This document shows positions 17,732-27,197 of a stretch of 64,000 nt of DNA, piece after piece. Made by a program: the position numbers and the translations under genes. The stretch lies in the NCBI RefSeq assembly GCF_003710085.1, contig NZ_CP033324.1, forward strand, positions 868,001 through 932,000. The letters are read 5' to 3'. The notes under the pieces are model-generated. The model saw only the letters and a program-made list of their open reading frames with translations, was not told the origin of the DNA and did no database searches. Positions within the stretch are counted from its first letter, which is position 1. Each line of letters starts with the position of its first letter. The DNA is from Nocardioides pantholopis. Its GTDB lineage: Bacteria; Actinomycetota; Actinomycetes; Propionibacteriales; Nocardioidaceae.

Positions 17732-18682
17732 TCAGGTCCGGTCTGCGGTCCGGCGTACGGCCCGCGCGAGGGTCTCGTGGAGCTCGGTGGGGAGGTCGTG
17801 CCCGAGCCCGTGGACGAGCAGGAGCTCGGACCCCGGCACCGACCGGGAGGTCGCCCGGCCGCCGGAGACGTGCACCATCTTGTCCGCGAGTCCGTGCACG
17901 ACCAGGACCGGCATCCGCAGCGAGCGGAGCCGGGCGCTGCGGTCCGGCTGGGTCAGGATCGCGAGCATCTGGCGCAGCACGCCGGCGGGGTTCAGGCCGC
18001 GGTCGAAGGTCTCCTCGGCCCGCCGCCGCGCCGACTCCTCGGGCTCGGGGTAGCCCGGCGACCCGATCCGGCTGCTGCCGCGCACGCTGGCCTCGACGTA
18101 CACCTCGCGCTCGGTGCCGCGGGGCGCCAGGAGCATCGGGAACAGCGCCGGGTGCTGCCAGCCGACCGTGCGCTTGCCGGTCGTGGACATCATGGTCGTC
18201 ATCGACCGGACCCGCTCCGGGGCGGTGATCGCCATGGTCTGGACGATCATGCCGCCCATCGAGACGCCGAAGACGTGCGCGGCCGGCAGGCCCAGGTGGT
18301 CCAGCAGCCCGAACGCGTCGGCCGCCAGGTCGTCGAGCGTGTACGGCGCGCGCACCGGGCGGCCCAGGAAGGCCCGCACCACCATCGAGCGGGTGACCCG
18401 GCCGGTGAGGCGGCTCGAGCGCCCGGTGTCGCGGTTGTCGAAGCGGATCACGAAGAAACCCTGCTCCGCCAGCAGCCGGCACAGCGACGTCGGCCACCAG
18501 GTCATCGGGCCCCCGAGACCCATCACCAGCAGCAGCGGGTCGCCGTCGGGGTCGCCGAAGGTCTGGTAGCACAGCTCGACCCCGGGTCCCACGGGGGCGA
18601 ACAGCTCGCCGGACTCCGGGACCCGGGCGTCCGGCTCGTCGGGCACGGTGGATCCGGTCGTCCCGGGGGTCACGGAGCTCAT
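17732..18682 (-). CDS. Alpha/beta hydrolase
   Basis: 316 residues. Nucleophile elbow GVSMGG (Ser within it), oxyanion region LLVMGLGGPMTWW, and late-sequence PVLVVHGLADKMV and LLLVHGLGHDLP supplying the likely acid and His. It resembles esterases/lipases of the LipG or TesA type from actinobacteria; the substrate is unknown. It lies downstream of glpX on the same strand, separated by a tandem-repeat array. ATG chosen; it is the first in the coding stretch. Confidence 0.85.
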   Translation of the reverse strand: MSSVTPGTTGSTVPDEPDARVPESGELFAPVGPGVELCYQTFGDPDGDPLLLVMGLGGPMTWWPTSLCRLLAEQGFFVIRFDNRDTGRSSRLTGRVTRSMVVRAFLGRPVRAPYTLDDLAADAFGLLDHLGLPAAHVFGVSMGGMIVQTMAITAPERVRSMTTMMSTTGKRTVGWQHPALFPMLLAPRGTEREVYVEASVRGSSRIGSPGYPEPEESARRRAEETFDRGLNPAGVLRQMLAILTQPDRSARLRSLRMPVLVVHGLADKMVHVSGGRATSRSVPGSELLLVHGLGHDLPTELHETLARAVRRTADRT

Positions 18683-18717
18683 GGGGTCAGTGTGCCGCGC
18701 GCGGTTCGGCGTGCAAG

Positions 18718-18887
18718 ACCGGCCTCCGGCCTCAGTGCCAGAACCGGCCTCCGGCCTCAGTGCCAGAACCGGCCTCCGGCCTCAGTGCCAGAACCGGCCT
18801 CCGGCCTCAGTGCCAGAACCGGCCTCCGGCCTCAGTGCCAGAACCGGCCTCCGGCCTCAGTGCCAGAACCGGCCTCCGGCCTCAGTG
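18718..18887. repeat. 25-bp tandem repeat, seven copies
   Basis: The core ACCGGCCTCCGGCCTCAGTG recurs at 18718, 18743, 18768, 18793, 18818, 18843 and 18868 with no mismatch in the core. The unit is 25 bp, so it cannot be a coding repeat. The glpX stop (18882-18884) lies in the rightmost copy; read on the minus strand every unit carries CACTGA, repeating the last glpX codon and stop. CCGG-containing short hairpins are possible. Confidence 0.97.
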
Positions 18888-19898
18888 GTCGAAGTCGATG
18901 GCCGAGAACGCCCGCAGCTTCTCCAGCTTGTGCTCGGAGGTGATCGAGCGGATCGTGCCGCTGCGCGAGCGCATCACCAGCGAGTGCGTGGTGGCCCCAC
19001 CCGCGCGGTAGCGCACCCCGCGGAGCAGCTCGCCGTCGGTGATGCCGGTGGCGACGAAGAAGCAGTCGTCGCCGGTGACCAGCTCGTCGGTGGTGAGCAC
19101 CTTGTCGGGGTCGAGGTCCAGGCCGGCGTCCAGCGCCCGCTGCCGCTCCTCGTCGCCCTGCGGCCACAGCCGGCCCTGGATGGTGCCGCCGAGGCACTTC
19201 ATCGCGCAGGCGGTGATGATGCCCTCGGGGGTGCCGCCGACGCCGAGCAGCAGGTCGATGCCGGTCTCCGGGCGCGCGGCCATGATCGCGCCGGCGACGT
19301 CGCCGTCGGAGATGAACTTGATCATCGCGCCGGTCGCGCGGATCTCCTCGACCAGGTCGGCGTGCCGGGGCCGGTCGAGCACCATCACGGTGACGTCGGA
19401 GGCGTTGGAGCCCTTGGCCTTGGCGACCCGGGCGATGTTCTCGGCCACGGGGAGCCGGATGTCGACGACGTCGGCCGCCTCCGGGCCGGTGACCAGCTTC
19501 TCCATGTAGAAGACCGAGGAGGGGTCGTACATCGAGCCGCGCGGGGCCACGGCCAGCACCGAGACGGCGTTGGTCATCCCCTTGGCGGTCAGCGTGGTGC
19601 CGTCGATCGGGTCGACCGCGACGTCGCACTCCGGGCCGGTTCCGTCGCCGACGTGCTCGCCGTTGTAGAGCATCGGGGCGTTGTCCTTCTCGCCCTCGCC
19701 GATGACGACCACGCCGTCCATGCCGATGGTGGAGATCATCACCCGCATCGCGTTGACAGCGACGCCGTCGGCGCCGTTCTTGTCCCCGCGGCCGACCCAG
19801 CGGCCGGCGGCCATCGCGGCTGCCTCGGTGACGCGTACCAGCTCGAGGGCCAGGTTGCGATCGGGCGTCTGGGGGTCGGTGCTCAGGTCCTCGGGCAT
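18882..19898 (-). CDS. glpX: Fructose-1,6-bisphosphatase, class II
   Basis: 338 residues. Metal-site motifs [10 protein letters not shown] (about 67-76) and [13 protein letters not shown] (about 95-107) are intact, with the [17 protein letters not shown] segment later. It dephosphorylates fructose-1,6-bisphosphate in gluconeogenesis; the class II enzyme is the essential form in mycobacteria. ATG preceded by TAGGGT at 6 nt indicates a leaderless mRNA. The 3' end runs into the 25-bp tandem repeat. Confidence 0.96.
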   Translation of the reverse strand: MPEDLSTDPQTPDRNLALELVRVTEAAAMAAGRWVGRGDKNGADGVAVNAMRVMISTIGMDGVVVIGEGEKDNAPMLYNGEHVGDGTGPECDVAVDPIDGTTLTAKGMTNAVSVLAVAPRGSMYDPSSVFYMEKLVTGPEAADVVDIRLPVAENIARVAKAKGSNASDVTVMVLDRPRHADLVEEIRATGAMIKFISDGDVAGAIMAARPETGIDLLLGVGGTPEGIITACAMKCLGGTIQGRLWPQGDEERQRALDAGLDLDPDKVLTTDELVTGDDCFFVATGITDGELLRGVRYRAGGATTHSLVMRSRSGTIRSITSEHKLEKLRAFSAIDFDH

Positions 19899-19933
19899 GC
19901 CCGAACCCTATCGGTCCGTGCGGGGCCCGCCGA

Positions 19934-21016
19934 TCAGGTCCGGTACACCGAGACTTCGGTGGCCTTGACGCTGAAGGTCACGGCCCGGCCAGGGACCAGG
20001 TCGAGATCGGCGACCGCGTGGGCGGTCACGTCGGCGGCGAGGTCGCCGGCGCGGACCCGGACCCGGTCGCCGAGCGGCTGCAGGTCCGTGACGACGACCG
20101 GCAGGCTGTTGCGGGGGCTGCCGCCGGGCGCGGTGGCGAAGACCGCGACCGCGTGCGGAGCGAAGACGGCGACCGCCTCCTGGCCGGGGCCGGGCGGGGG
20201 TCCCGCGACCATGCCGTGCACGTGCAGGCCGTCGGGCGAGCGCACCCCGTCGTCCCAGCGGCCCGTGACCATGTTCAGCCCCGCGATCCGGGCGGCGAAG
20301 GCGCTGCGCGGGCGCCGGAGCACCTCGGCGGTGGGCCCCTCCTCGACCACCCGGCCGCCCTCGACCACGACCACCCGGTCGGCCAGGAGCAGCGTGTCGA
20401 GGACGTCGTGGGTCACCAGCAGCACGGTCCGCTCGGCCAGCACCCGGCGCAGCATCTGGCGCAGGGCCGGTGTCGCGCCGACGTCGAGCGCGGCCATCGG
20501 CTCGTCGAGCAGCAGCAGCCGCGGCATGGCGGCCAGGGCCCGGGCGACCGCGACCCGCTGGGCCTGGCCGCCGGAGAGCTCGCCCGGCCGGCGATCGGCC
20601 AGGGCGTCGGCGTCGACCTCGGCCAGCCAGTGCCGCGCCCGCTCGCGTGCCGTCCCGCGGCGTACGCCCGCGCTGCGAGGGCCGAACGCCACGTTGTCCA
20701 GGACCGTGAGGTGGGGAAACAGCAGGGGGTCCTGGGCGAGCATCGCCACCTGGCGATCGTGGGCCGGCACCCAGGCGCGGCCGGCGAGCTCGCGGCCGTC
20801 GAGCGCCACCCGGCCGCCGTCGGGCCGCAGCACGCCGGCGACCGTCTCCAGGACCGTGGACTTGCCGGCGCCGTTGGGCCCCAGGAGTGCCACGGTCTCG
20901 CCGGGCGCCACCCGCAGGTCGATGTCGACGCCGCGGTCGGGGACGACCACCCGCGCCGCCAGGCCGGACCCGGGGCCGGCGACGGGGCCGGGCGGACTCG
21001 TCGTCGGGCCGGTCAC
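19934..21016 (-). CDS. modC: Molybdate ABC transporter ATPase
   Basis: 360 residues. Walker [10 protein letters not shown], signature [15 protein letters not shown], Walker [14 protein letters not shown] and [13 protein letters not shown] are intact. The C-terminal ~130 residues carry a Mop/TOBE-like oxyanion-binding region ([20 protein letters not shown]). The GTG overlaps the modB stop by four bases. Energises molybdate (possibly tungstate) import. Confidence 0.92.
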   Translation of the reverse strand: MTGPTTSPPGPVAGPGSGLAARVVVPDRGVDIDLRVAPGETVALLGPNGAGKSTVLETVAGVLRPDGGRVALDGRELAGRAWVPAHDRQVAMLAQDPLLFPHLTVLDNVAFGPRSAGVRRGTARERARHWLAEVDADALADRRPGELSGGQAQRVAVARALAAMPRLLLLDEPMAALDVGATPALRQMLRRVLAERTVLLVTHDVLDTLLLADRVVVVEGGRVVEEGPTAEVLRRPRSAFAARIAGLNMVTGRWDDGVRSPDGLHVHGMVAGPPPGPGQEAVAVFAPHAVAVFATAPGGSPRNSLPVVVTDLQPLGDRVRVRAGDLAADVTAHAVADLDLVPGRAVTFSVKATEVSVYRT

Positions 21017-21780
21017 TGGGCCCGCCCCTGGCGGGCCAGCCCGATGACGAGCACGGCGACGACCACCAGCACCAGCGAGAGCGCCACGGCGCCGTCCACG
21101 TCGGTCTCGCGCAGCAGGTAGATCTCCAGCGGCAGCGTGCGGGTCACGCCCTCGAGACTGCCGGCGAAGGTGATCGTCGCCCCGAACTCGCCCAGCGAGC
21201 GCGCGAACGCCAGCACGGTCCCCGAGAGCAGCCCTGGCAGCACCAGCGGCAGCGTGATCCGTCGGAAGACGGTCGTCGGGCCGGCGCCCAGCGAGGCCGC
21301 GACCACCTCGTAGCGCTGACCGGCGGTGCGCAGCGCGCCCTCCAGGCTGACGACGAGGAACGGCAGCGCGACGAACGTCTGGGCGAGCACGACCGCCGTG
21401 GTCGAGAACGCGACCTGGATGCCGAGCACCTCCAGGTGCTCGCCGAGCAGCCCGCGCCGTCCGAAGGTGTAGAGCAGCGCGATGCCGCCGACCACCGGCG
21501 GCAGCACCAGCGGCAGCAGCACCAGCGAGCGCAGCAGCCCCTGGCCGCGGAACCGGGTCCGGGCCAGCACCGTGGCCATCGGGACCCCCAGCAGCACGCA
21601 GAGCACCGTGCTGGTCGCGGAGGTGCGCAGGCTCAGGCCCAGGGCGGCCCGGGAGGACTCGGAGGTGATCAGCGTCGGGAAGTCCGCCCACGGCACTCGC
21701 GCGAGGATCGCCACGAGCGGGAGCAGCACGAACGCGGCACCGAGCGCGGCGGGGACGAACAGCCAGCGGGGCAGGCTCAT
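21013..21780 (-). CDS. modB: Molybdate ABC transporter permease
   Basis: 255 residues with about six membrane helices. The coupling loop reads [22 protein letters not shown], and [20 protein letters not shown] sequence ([14 protein letters not shown]) is the strongly conserved ModB/CysT motif. ATG overlaps the modA stop (ATGA), and its own stop overlaps modC. Confidence 0.95.
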   Translation of the reverse strand: MSLPRWLFVPAALGAAFVLLPLVAILARVPWADFPTLITSESSRAALGLSLRTSATSTVLCVLLGVPMATVLARTRFRGQGLLRSLVLLPLVLPPVVGGIALLYTFGRRGLLGEHLEVLGIQVAFSTTAVVLAQTFVALPFLVVSLEGALRTAGQRYEVVAASLGAGPTTVFRRITLPLVLPGLLSGTVLAFARSLGEFGATITFAGSLEGVTRTLPLEIYLLRETDVDGAVALSLVLVVVAVLVIGLARQGRAQ

Positions 21781-22526
21781 GGCGCGGGGGCGAACCCGGC
21801 GGCCCGCAGCACCCGCTGGCCCTCCGGTCCCAGGACGAGGTCGCGGAAGGCGGCGGCCAGGTCGGGCTCGGCGGACCCGGCGACCGGGACGATCGGGTAG
21901 CGGTTCGCTGCCGCGCCCGGCGCCGGCACGTCGACCCCGGCCACGGCGCCTCCCGCGGCGAGGACATCGGTGACGTAGACCAGGCCGGCGTCGGCCTCGC
22001 CGGAGCGCACCTTGCCGAGCACGTCGCTCACCGACTGCTCCTCGCTCACCGGCTCCAGGGCGACGCCGGCGGCGCGGGCGGCCCGGGCCGCAGCCGCGCC
22101 GCAGGGCACCTCGGGGGCGCAGAGCACCAGGCGCAGGCCGGGACGGGCGAGGTCCGCGACCGAGCGGACGTCGGCCGGGTTGCCGGGCGGCACGGCGATC
22201 TCGAGGGCGTTGGTGGCGAACACCTCCGGCGTGCCCGTGGCCAGGTCCTCCTCGACCAGCGTCCCCATCGTCGGCTCGTCGGCAGCGGCGAACACGTCCG
22301 CGGGGGCGCCCTCGCCGATCTGGGCGGCCAGGTCGGAGGACCCGCCGAGCACCAGTTCGACCTCGACGCCGTCATGGTCGGCCTCGAAGAGCGTCGCGAT
22401 CTCCTCGAAGGTGGCGGCCAGCGACGCCGCGGCGTACACCCGCAGCGTGGGCGCCTCGGCGTCGCCGGAGCAGCCGGTCAGCGCCAGCAGCAGGGCCGCC
22501 GCCCCCAGGGCGCCCCGGGACCTCAT
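21777..22526 (-). CDS. modA: Molybdate-binding lipoprotein
   Basis: 249 residues. Lipobox LALTGC with Cys19. The mature protein begins [22 protein letters not shown] and contains [26 protein letters not shown], the classic ModA oxyanion-binding pattern (Ser residues in SL and SS loops). It captures molybdate for ModBC. ATG overlaps the stop of the regulator gene by four bases. Confidence 0.95.
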   Translation of the reverse strand: MRSRGALGAAALLLALTGCSGDAEAPTLRVYAAASLAATFEEIATLFEADHDGVEVELVLGGSSDLAAQIGEGAPADVFAAADEPTMGTLVEEDLATGTPEVFATNALEIAVPPGNPADVRSVADLARPGLRLVLCAPEVPCGAAAARAARAAGVALEPVSEEQSVSDVLGKVRSGEADAGLVYVTDVLAAGGAVAGVDVPAPGAAANRYPIVPVAGSAEPDLAAAFRDLVLGPEGQRVLRAAGFAPAP

Positions 22527-22927
22527 GGTCGCTCGACCACGACGTTGGTGGACTTCACCGAGGCGATGGCGCGGACGCCGGGCTCCAGGCCGAGCTCCTC
22601 GGCGGCCTCGGTGCTCATCAGCGAGACCAGCCGGTAGGGGCCGCAGATCAGCTCGACCTGCGCCATCACGGTGTCCTTGACGACCCGGGTCACGATGCCC
22701 TCCAGCCGGTTGCGGGCGCTGACCGAGGCGGCGCGGCTCTGCTCGCGGTCGGGATGGCGCGCGAGGGACTCGGCCAGCTCGGCCAGGTCCCGGCCCGCGA
22801 CCACCGTCCGGCCGCCGAGGGTGCTGGTCGGCACCCGGCCCGCCTCCGCCCATCGGCGCAGGGTGTCGTCGCTGACGCCGATCAGGTCGGCAGCCTCCGA
22901 GATCCGGTACGTCGTCACCGCCGTCAC
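22523..22927 (-). CDS. HTH-Mop domain molybdate-responsive regulator
   Basis: 134 residues. The first ~55 form a MerR/excisionase-like DNA-binding domain (YRISEAADLIGVSDDTLRRWAEAGRVP). The C-terminal ~65 residues are a Mop/TOBE domain (SARNRLEGIVTRVVKDTVMAQVELI, ending [15 protein letters not shown]), which binds molybdate. It heads the modABC operon with a 4-base overlap, so it is a likely ModE-equivalent autoregulator. Two in-frame GTGs, 22927 and 22918, are possible starts. Confidence 0.88.
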   Translation of the reverse strand: MTAVTTYRISEAADLIGVSDDTLRRWAEAGRVPTSTLGGRTVVAGRDLAELAESLARHPDREQSRAASVSARNRLEGIVTRVVKDTVMAQVELICGPYRLVSLMSTEAAEELGLEPGVRAIASVKSTNVVVERP

Positions 22928-23034
22928 TATGCCGCATCTGCGGCCGGATCGGGCCTCTGGGCCCGCATCTGCCGATCCCGCCCTTCTGTCCACCCGGACG
23001 TGGCTCGCGCGGGCGGACCTGTGAGGATGGAGGC

Positions 23035-23622
23035 GTGAGCGACCAGGGCACCGGAGGCAGCGCACCCGCGGGCGGAGCCGGACGACCGGGGCGGTACCAG
23101 ACCTCGATCCGCGGCCTGATCGGGGCGATGGTCGTGCTGCTGCTCGCCGTCGCCGGGTTCGTGGTGTTCCGGGAGGTCACCCGCGACAACCCGGAGTTCG
23201 AGGTGGAGCCGGTCGAGTACCTCGGCGCGGTCGCCGACCAGCAGCGGGCCGGACGGACAGTCGTCTATCCCGCGAGCCTGCCGAAGGGCTGGGTGGTCAC
23301 CTCGATCACCTACACGCCGGGCGACCGCCCCGGCTGGGGGATGGGCATCCTGACCGACGACGGCACCTTCGCGGGCCTGCGCCAGCAGGAGGAGTCGCTG
23401 GTCCAGCTGCTCGACGTCTACGTCGACGAGGAGACCACCGAGACCGAGCCGATCACCGTGACCGGCTCGGTGGCGCCGCGGTGGGAGGGGTACGCCGACG
23501 AGGGCGGCGACCACGCCTACGCGGCCGAGCTGGGCGAGGAGACCGTGCTGGTCTTCGGCTCCGCATCGCAGGCGGACCTCGAGGAGCTCATCGAGGAGCT
23601 CACGACCGCACCCGTGCGCTGA
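23035..23622 (+). CDS. DUF4245-family membrane-anchored protein
   Basis: 195 residues. A Gly-rich N-terminal tail, one membrane helix (LIGAMVVLLLAVAGFVVF, about 29-46), then an extracytoplasmic domain with VVYPASLPKGWVVTSITYTPG and ending VFGSASQADLEELIEELT. This is the DUF4245 layout found next to xseA/xseB in actinobacteria. GTG start, GAGGAT 6 nt upstream. Function unknown. Confidence 0.85.
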   Translation: MSDQGTGGSAPAGGAGRPGRYQTSIRGLIGAMVVLLLAVAGFVVFREVTRDNPEFEVEPVEYLGAVADQQRAGRTVVYPASLPKGWVVTSITYTPGDRPGWGMGILTDDGTFAGLRQQEESLVQLLDVYVDEETTETEPITVTGSVAPRWEGYADEGGDHAYAAELGEETVLVFGSASQADLEELIEELTTAPVR

Positions 23623-23629
23623 GCGCCGC

Positions 23630-23842
23630 TCAGTCGTCGGGGGTGTCGAGCGCCTCGTCCAGGCGCTTGCGGGCGCCGTCGAGCCACTCCTGGCACAGCG
23701 TGGCGAGCTGCTCGCCGCGCTCCCACAGGGCGAGCGACTGCTCCAGGGTGGTGCCGCCCGCCTCGAGGCGGCGGACCACCTCGACGAGCTCCTCGCGGGC
23801 CTCCTCGTAGGAGGGCTTCGGGTCGGCCCCGCGGTCAGCCAT
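23630..23842 (-). CDS. xseB: Exodeoxyribonuclease VII small subunit
   Basis: 70 residues. The family core [36 protein letters not shown] is complete. XseB binds the XseA helical stalk and activates single-strand DNA degradation. The ATG overlaps the xseA 3' end by 8 bases. It is convergent with the DUF4245 gene, 7 bp apart. Confidence 0.95.
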   Translation of the reverse strand: MADRGADPKPSYEEAREELVEVVRRLEAGGTTLEQSLALWERGEQLATLCQEWLDGARKRLDEALDTPDD

Positions 23843-25091
23843 CGGTGTCTCCCGGTTCAGTGTGGGGTTCGGTCAGGGGCTCGGTCTCGGTCGTGGTGGC
23901 GTGCACGCGGCCGTCGGCCACCCGGACGCTGATCGCGGCCCCGGCGGCGACCTGGGCCACCGAGGTGACCACGTGCCCCTCGGCGTCCTGGAGCACGGCG
24001 TAGCCGCGCTGCAGCGTCGCCAGCGGGGACAGCGCCCGGGCCCGGGCGCGCTGGTGGCCGACGTCGTCGGCCGCCCGGTCCAGCGCGTGGGAGAGGGTAC
24101 GCCGGGCCCGGCCCCGCAGCGCGAGCACCTCGTCACGGCGTACGTCGAGGAGATGGCGGGGGTCGGCGAGCACCGGCCGGGAGCGCAGCGCGTCGAGTCC
24201 GGACTGCTCGCGCTCCAGCATCGCGCGGGTGGTGGCGCGGATCCGGTCGCGGGCCCACACGACGCCGCGCAGTTCCTCGACCACGTCGGGGACGACCAGC
24301 TTGGCGGCGTCGGTGGGCGTGGAGGCGCGCACGTCGGCGACCAGGTCCAGCAGCGGGCTGTCCGGCTCGTGGCCGATCGCGGAGACGACCGGGGTGCGGA
24401 CCCGGGCGACCGCGCGGATCAGCGCCTCGTCGGAGAACGGCAGCAGGTCCTCCACGGCGCCGCCGCCGCGGGCGACGACGATGACGTCGACGTCCGGGTG
24501 CCGGTCCAGGCGCTCCACGGCCTCGATCACCTCGGCGGCCGAGCGCGTCCCCTGCATCGCGGCGTACGCGACCTCGAAGCGCACCGCTGGCCACCGGCGC
24601 CGGGCGTTCTCCAGGACGTCGCGCTCCGCGGCGGAGTTCGGCGCGGTGACCAGCCCCACGGCCCCGGGCAGGAACGGCAGCGGCCGCTTGAGCTCGGCGG
24701 CGAACAGGCCCTCGGCGGCCAGCAGCTGCCGGCGCCGCTCGAGCTGGGCGAGGAGCTCGCCGAGGCCGACCATCCGGATCTCGCGGGCGAACAGCGACAT
24801 CGTGCCGCGGTTGGCGTAGTAGGAGGGCTTGGCGTGCACGACGACGCTGGCGCCCTCGACCAGCGGCGGGTTGAGGCCGTCGAAGAGCACCCGCGAGCAG
24901 GTGACCGGGACCGAGATGTCGGCGACGGTGTCGCGCAGGGTCAGGAACACGGTGTTCAGCCCCGGGCGGCGGCTGACCTGGGCGACCTGTCCCTCCACCC
25001 AGACGGCGCCGAGCCTGTCGATCCAGCCCGCGATCGCGTTCGCGATCTGGCGCACGGGAGCCGGCGAGCTCGGCGAGGTCTCCATGGCCAT
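23835..25091 (-). CDS. xseA: Exodeoxyribonuclease VII large subunit
   Basis: 418 residues. N-terminal OB fold ([29 protein letters not shown] region at about 32-56), catalytic core with [36 protein letters not shown] and [18 protein letters not shown], then a long coiled stalk. Digests single-stranded DNA bidirectionally in repair. ATG at 25091 chosen because TAATCT stands 7 nt upstream (leaderless layout); 25085 is an alternative. Overlaps xseB downstream and is divergent from ispH. Confidence 0.95.
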   Translation of the reverse strand: MAMETSPSSPAPVRQIANAIAGWIDRLGAVWVEGQVAQVSRRPGLNTVFLTLRDTVADISVPVTCSRVLFDGLNPPLVEGASVVVHAKPSYYANRGTMSLFAREIRMVGLGELLAQLERRRQLLAAEGLFAAELKRPLPFLPGAVGLVTAPNSAAERDVLENARRRWPAVRFEVAYAAMQGTRSAAEVIEAVERLDRHPDVDVIVVARGGGAVEDLLPFSDEALIRAVARVRTPVVSAIGHEPDSPLLDLVADVRASTPTDAAKLVVPDVVEELRGVVWARDRIRATTRAMLEREQSGLDALRSRPVLADPRHLLDVRRDEVLALRGRARRTLSHALDRAADDVGHQRARARALSPLATLQRGYAVLQDAEGHVVTSVAQVAAGAAISVRVADGRVHATTTETEPLTEPHTEPGDTDG

Positions 25092-25136
25092 GGCCGCGAG
25101 ATTAGGGCACGGGCCCGACATCCCTAGACTGGAGGC
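25092..25136. promoter_or_regulatory. Divergent leaderless promoter pair (xseA / ispH)
   Basis: 45-bp gap. TAATCT on the minus strand (25099-25104) is 7 nt from the xseA ATG, and TAGACT on the plus strand (25125-25130) is 6 nt from the ispH ATG. Each hexamer fits a -10 element with transcription starting at or next to the start codon. Confidence 0.7.
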
Positions 25137-26147
25137 ATGAGTACCCACGTGGGCATGCCGCCGGTCCTGAGCCCCGAGGAGGCCGAGAAGGCAGTCCTCC
25201 TGGCGGCTCCCCGGGGCTATTGCGCCGGCGTCGACCGGGCGGTCGTCACGGTCGAGCAGGCGCTGGACCTGTACGGCGCGCCGGTCTACGTCCGCAAGCA
25301 GATCGTCCACAACAAGCACGTCGTGCGCGACCTGGAGTCCCGCGGCGCCATCTTCGTCGAGGAGCTCGACGAGGTCCCGGAGGGCCAGACGGTCGTCTTC
25401 TCCGCCCACGGCGTCTCGCCCGCCGTGCACGAGGAGGCCGGGCAGCGTGGCCTGCGGAGCATCGACGCGACCTGCCCGCTGGTCACCAAGGTCCACCACG
25501 AGGCCAAGCGGTTCGCCGCCGACGACTACGACATCCTGCTGATCGGCCACGCCGGGCACGAGGAGGTCGAGGGCACCGCTGGGGAGGCCCCCGAGCACAT
25601 CCAGCTCGTGCAGGGGCCCGAGGACGTCGACAAGATCGTGGTCCGCGACCCGTCCCGGGTCGCCTGGCTCTCGCAGACCACGCTGTCGGTCGACGAGACG
25701 CTCGAGACCGTCGCCGCGATCCGCGAGCGCTTCCCCGAGCTGCTCGACCCGCCCAGCGACGACATCTGCTACGCCACGCAGAACCGCCAGCTCGCGGTCA
25801 AGGAGATCTCCCCGGACGCCGACCTGGTCATCGTGGTCGGGTCCGGCAACTCCTCGAACTCCGTGCGCCTGGTCGAGGTCGCCCTCGAGGCCGGGGCGAA
25901 GGCCTCTTACCGCGTCGACGACGCCAGCGAGATCGACGAGGCCTGGCTCGAGGGGGTCCGCACCGTCAGCGTCACCAGCGGCGCGAGCGTCCCCGAGTCG
26001 CTGGTCGACGGGGTGCTGGCGTTCCTCGCCGAGCGCGGCTACCCCGACGCCAAGGCCGTGCACAGCGCCGAGGAGTCGCTGATCTTCGCGCTCCCCACCC
26101 AGCTGCGTCGCGACCTCAAGGCGGCTGCGGCGGCAGCGAAGGCCTGA
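25137..26147 (+). CDS. ispH: 4-hydroxy-3-methylbut-2-enyl diphosphate reductase
   Basis: 336 residues. Last step of the MEP pathway, making IPP and DMAPP. Cluster cysteines are Cys29 ([13 protein letters not shown]), Cys113 (DATCPLVTK) and Cys211 ([10 protein letters not shown]); substrate-binding HNK (58-60), SAHG (89-92) and GHEEVEGT regions are intact. ATG with TAGACT 6 nt upstream. The YrdC-like gene starts 2 bp after its stop. Confidence 0.97.
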   Translation: MSTHVGMPPVLSPEEAEKAVLLAAPRGYCAGVDRAVVTVEQALDLYGAPVYVRKQIVHNKHVVRDLESRGAIFVEELDEVPEGQTVVFSAHGVSPAVHEEAGQRGLRSIDATCPLVTKVHHEAKRFAADDYDILLIGHAGHEEVEGTAGEAPEHIQLVQGPEDVDKIVVRDPSRVAWLSQTTLSVDETLETVAAIRERFPELLDPPSDDICYATQNRQLAVKEISPDADLVIVVGSGNSSNSVRLVEVALEAGAKASYRVDDASEIDEAWLEGVRTVSVTSGASVPESLVDGVLAFLAERGYPDAKAVHSAEESLIFALPTQLRRDLKAAAAAAKA

Positions 26148-26149
26148 TC

Positions 26150-26776
26150 GTGGCCCGCTACGTCGACCTGCACCCCGACAACCCCCAGCCGCGCCTGGTC
26201 GGCAAGATCGTCGCGGTGATGCGCGACCAGGACGCGCTGATCGCCTACCCCACCGACTCCGGCTACGCGCTGGGCTGCCGGGTCGGCAACCGGGACGGGC
26301 GCGACCGGATCCTGCGCATCCGCGGCCTCGACGAGCGCCACCACTTCACGCTGGTGTGCCGGGACTTCGCCCAGCTCGGACAGCTGGTGAAGGTCGACAA
26401 CGCGGCGTTCCGGGCGATCAAGGCGGCGACGCCGGGTCCCTACACGTTCATCCTGCCGGGCACGCCGGAGGTGCCGCGCCGGCTGCTGCACCCGAAGAAG
26501 AAGACGGTGGGTGTGCGGATCCCGGACCACCCGGTCGTGCAGGCGCTGCTGGCCGAGCTCGGCGAGCCGATCCTGTCCAGCACCCTGATCCTCCCCGGCG
26601 AGACCGAGCCGCGCACGCTGGGCTGGGAGATCAAGGAGGACCTCGACCACGACGTCGACGTCGTCATCGAGGCCGGGGAGACCCCGGCGGAGCCGACCAC
26701 CGTCATCGACTGGTCGGAGGGCTCCCCGGAGGTGCTGCGTCGGGGCGCGGGCGACCCGGAGCGCTTCGAGGCGTGA
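26150..26776 (+). CDS. YrdC/YciO-family (threonylcarbamoyl-AMP synthase-like) protein
   Basis: 208 residues. [19 protein letters not shown] matches the YrdC/Sua5 substrate pocket (YPTDT-Y-LGC in the family), with [22 protein letters not shown] and [15 protein letters not shown] following. Length and the [11 protein letters not shown] variant fit the YciO branch, whose role is less certain than tRNA t6A formation. GTG start 2 bp after ispH suggests co-transcription. Its 3' end overlaps the convergent DUF6542 gene by 74 bp. Confidence 0.88.
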   Translation: MARYVDLHPDNPQPRLVGKIVAVMRDQDALIAYPTDSGYALGCRVGNRDGRDRILRIRGLDERHHFTLVCRDFAQLGQLVKVDNAAFRAIKAATPGPYTFILPGTPEVPRRLLHPKKKTVGVRIPDHPVVQALLAELGEPILSSTLILPGETEPRTLGWEIKEDLDHDVDVVIEAGETPAEPTTVIDWSEGSPEVLRRGAGDPERFEA

Positions 26777-27185
26777 TCAGCGGGCGCCCCTGGACCAGCA
26801 CCCGGTGCCGGATCGCCAGGCAGCCCAGGCACAGGGCGTAGCCGACCAGCAGCGCGAGGCTGTGGTGGGAGAGCCCGGAGACCACCGCCTGCACGGCCCC
26901 GTCCTGCGGGTGCGCGATCGCGCCGGGGGTCGTGGCGGCGAGCAGCACGAAGACCGTGACCATCACCAGCGGTGGCAGCACGCCGACCGTGAAGAAGTCC
27001 GAGACCCGCACCAGCAGCGCCGCGGCGATGCTCGCGGCCACGAACGCGAGGTCGAAGAGCCAGCCGAGGTCGCCGCCGAGCCAGACGTCGAGGACCGCGG
27101 CGCTGAGCCCGAGGGCGAGCGCGAGCGCGACGACACCGCGGCCGGGCTCATGGCCCTGCTCCCACAGAGTGCGGCCCTGGCTCAC
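26703..27185 (-). CDS. DUF6542-like four-helix membrane protein
   Basis: 160 residues with four hydrophobic segments between about residues 18 and 125 (VVALALALGLSAAVLDVWL, LFDLAFVAASIAAALLV, GVLPPLVMVTVFVLLAA, HHSLALLVGYALCLGCLAI), ending in a Pro/Arg-rich tail. It is a small actinobacterial membrane family of unknown function. GAGGAGGTGGG is the ribosome-binding site before the GTG. The C-terminal tail is coded antisense to the end of the YrdC-like gene, so its exact 3' end is plausible but odd. Confidence 0.72.
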   Translation of the reverse strand: MSQGRTLWEQGHEPGRGVVALALALGLSAAVLDVWLGGDLGWLFDLAFVAASIAAALLVRVSDFFTVGVLPPLVMVTVFVLLAATTPGAIAHPQDGAVQAVVSGLSHHSLALLVGYALCLGCLAIRHRVLVQGRPLITPRSAPGRPRPDAAPPGSPPTSR

Positions 27186-27197
27186 CGCCCACCTCCT

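Noticed and set aside
18718..18887. CRISPR array
   Set aside because: The units are directly adjacent without unique spacers and no cas genes are nearby.
18648..21047. A 799-codon plus-strand frame including the 25-bp repeats
   Set aside because: It reads through glpX and modC antisense; period 25 is not a multiple of three, so the repeats are not coding.
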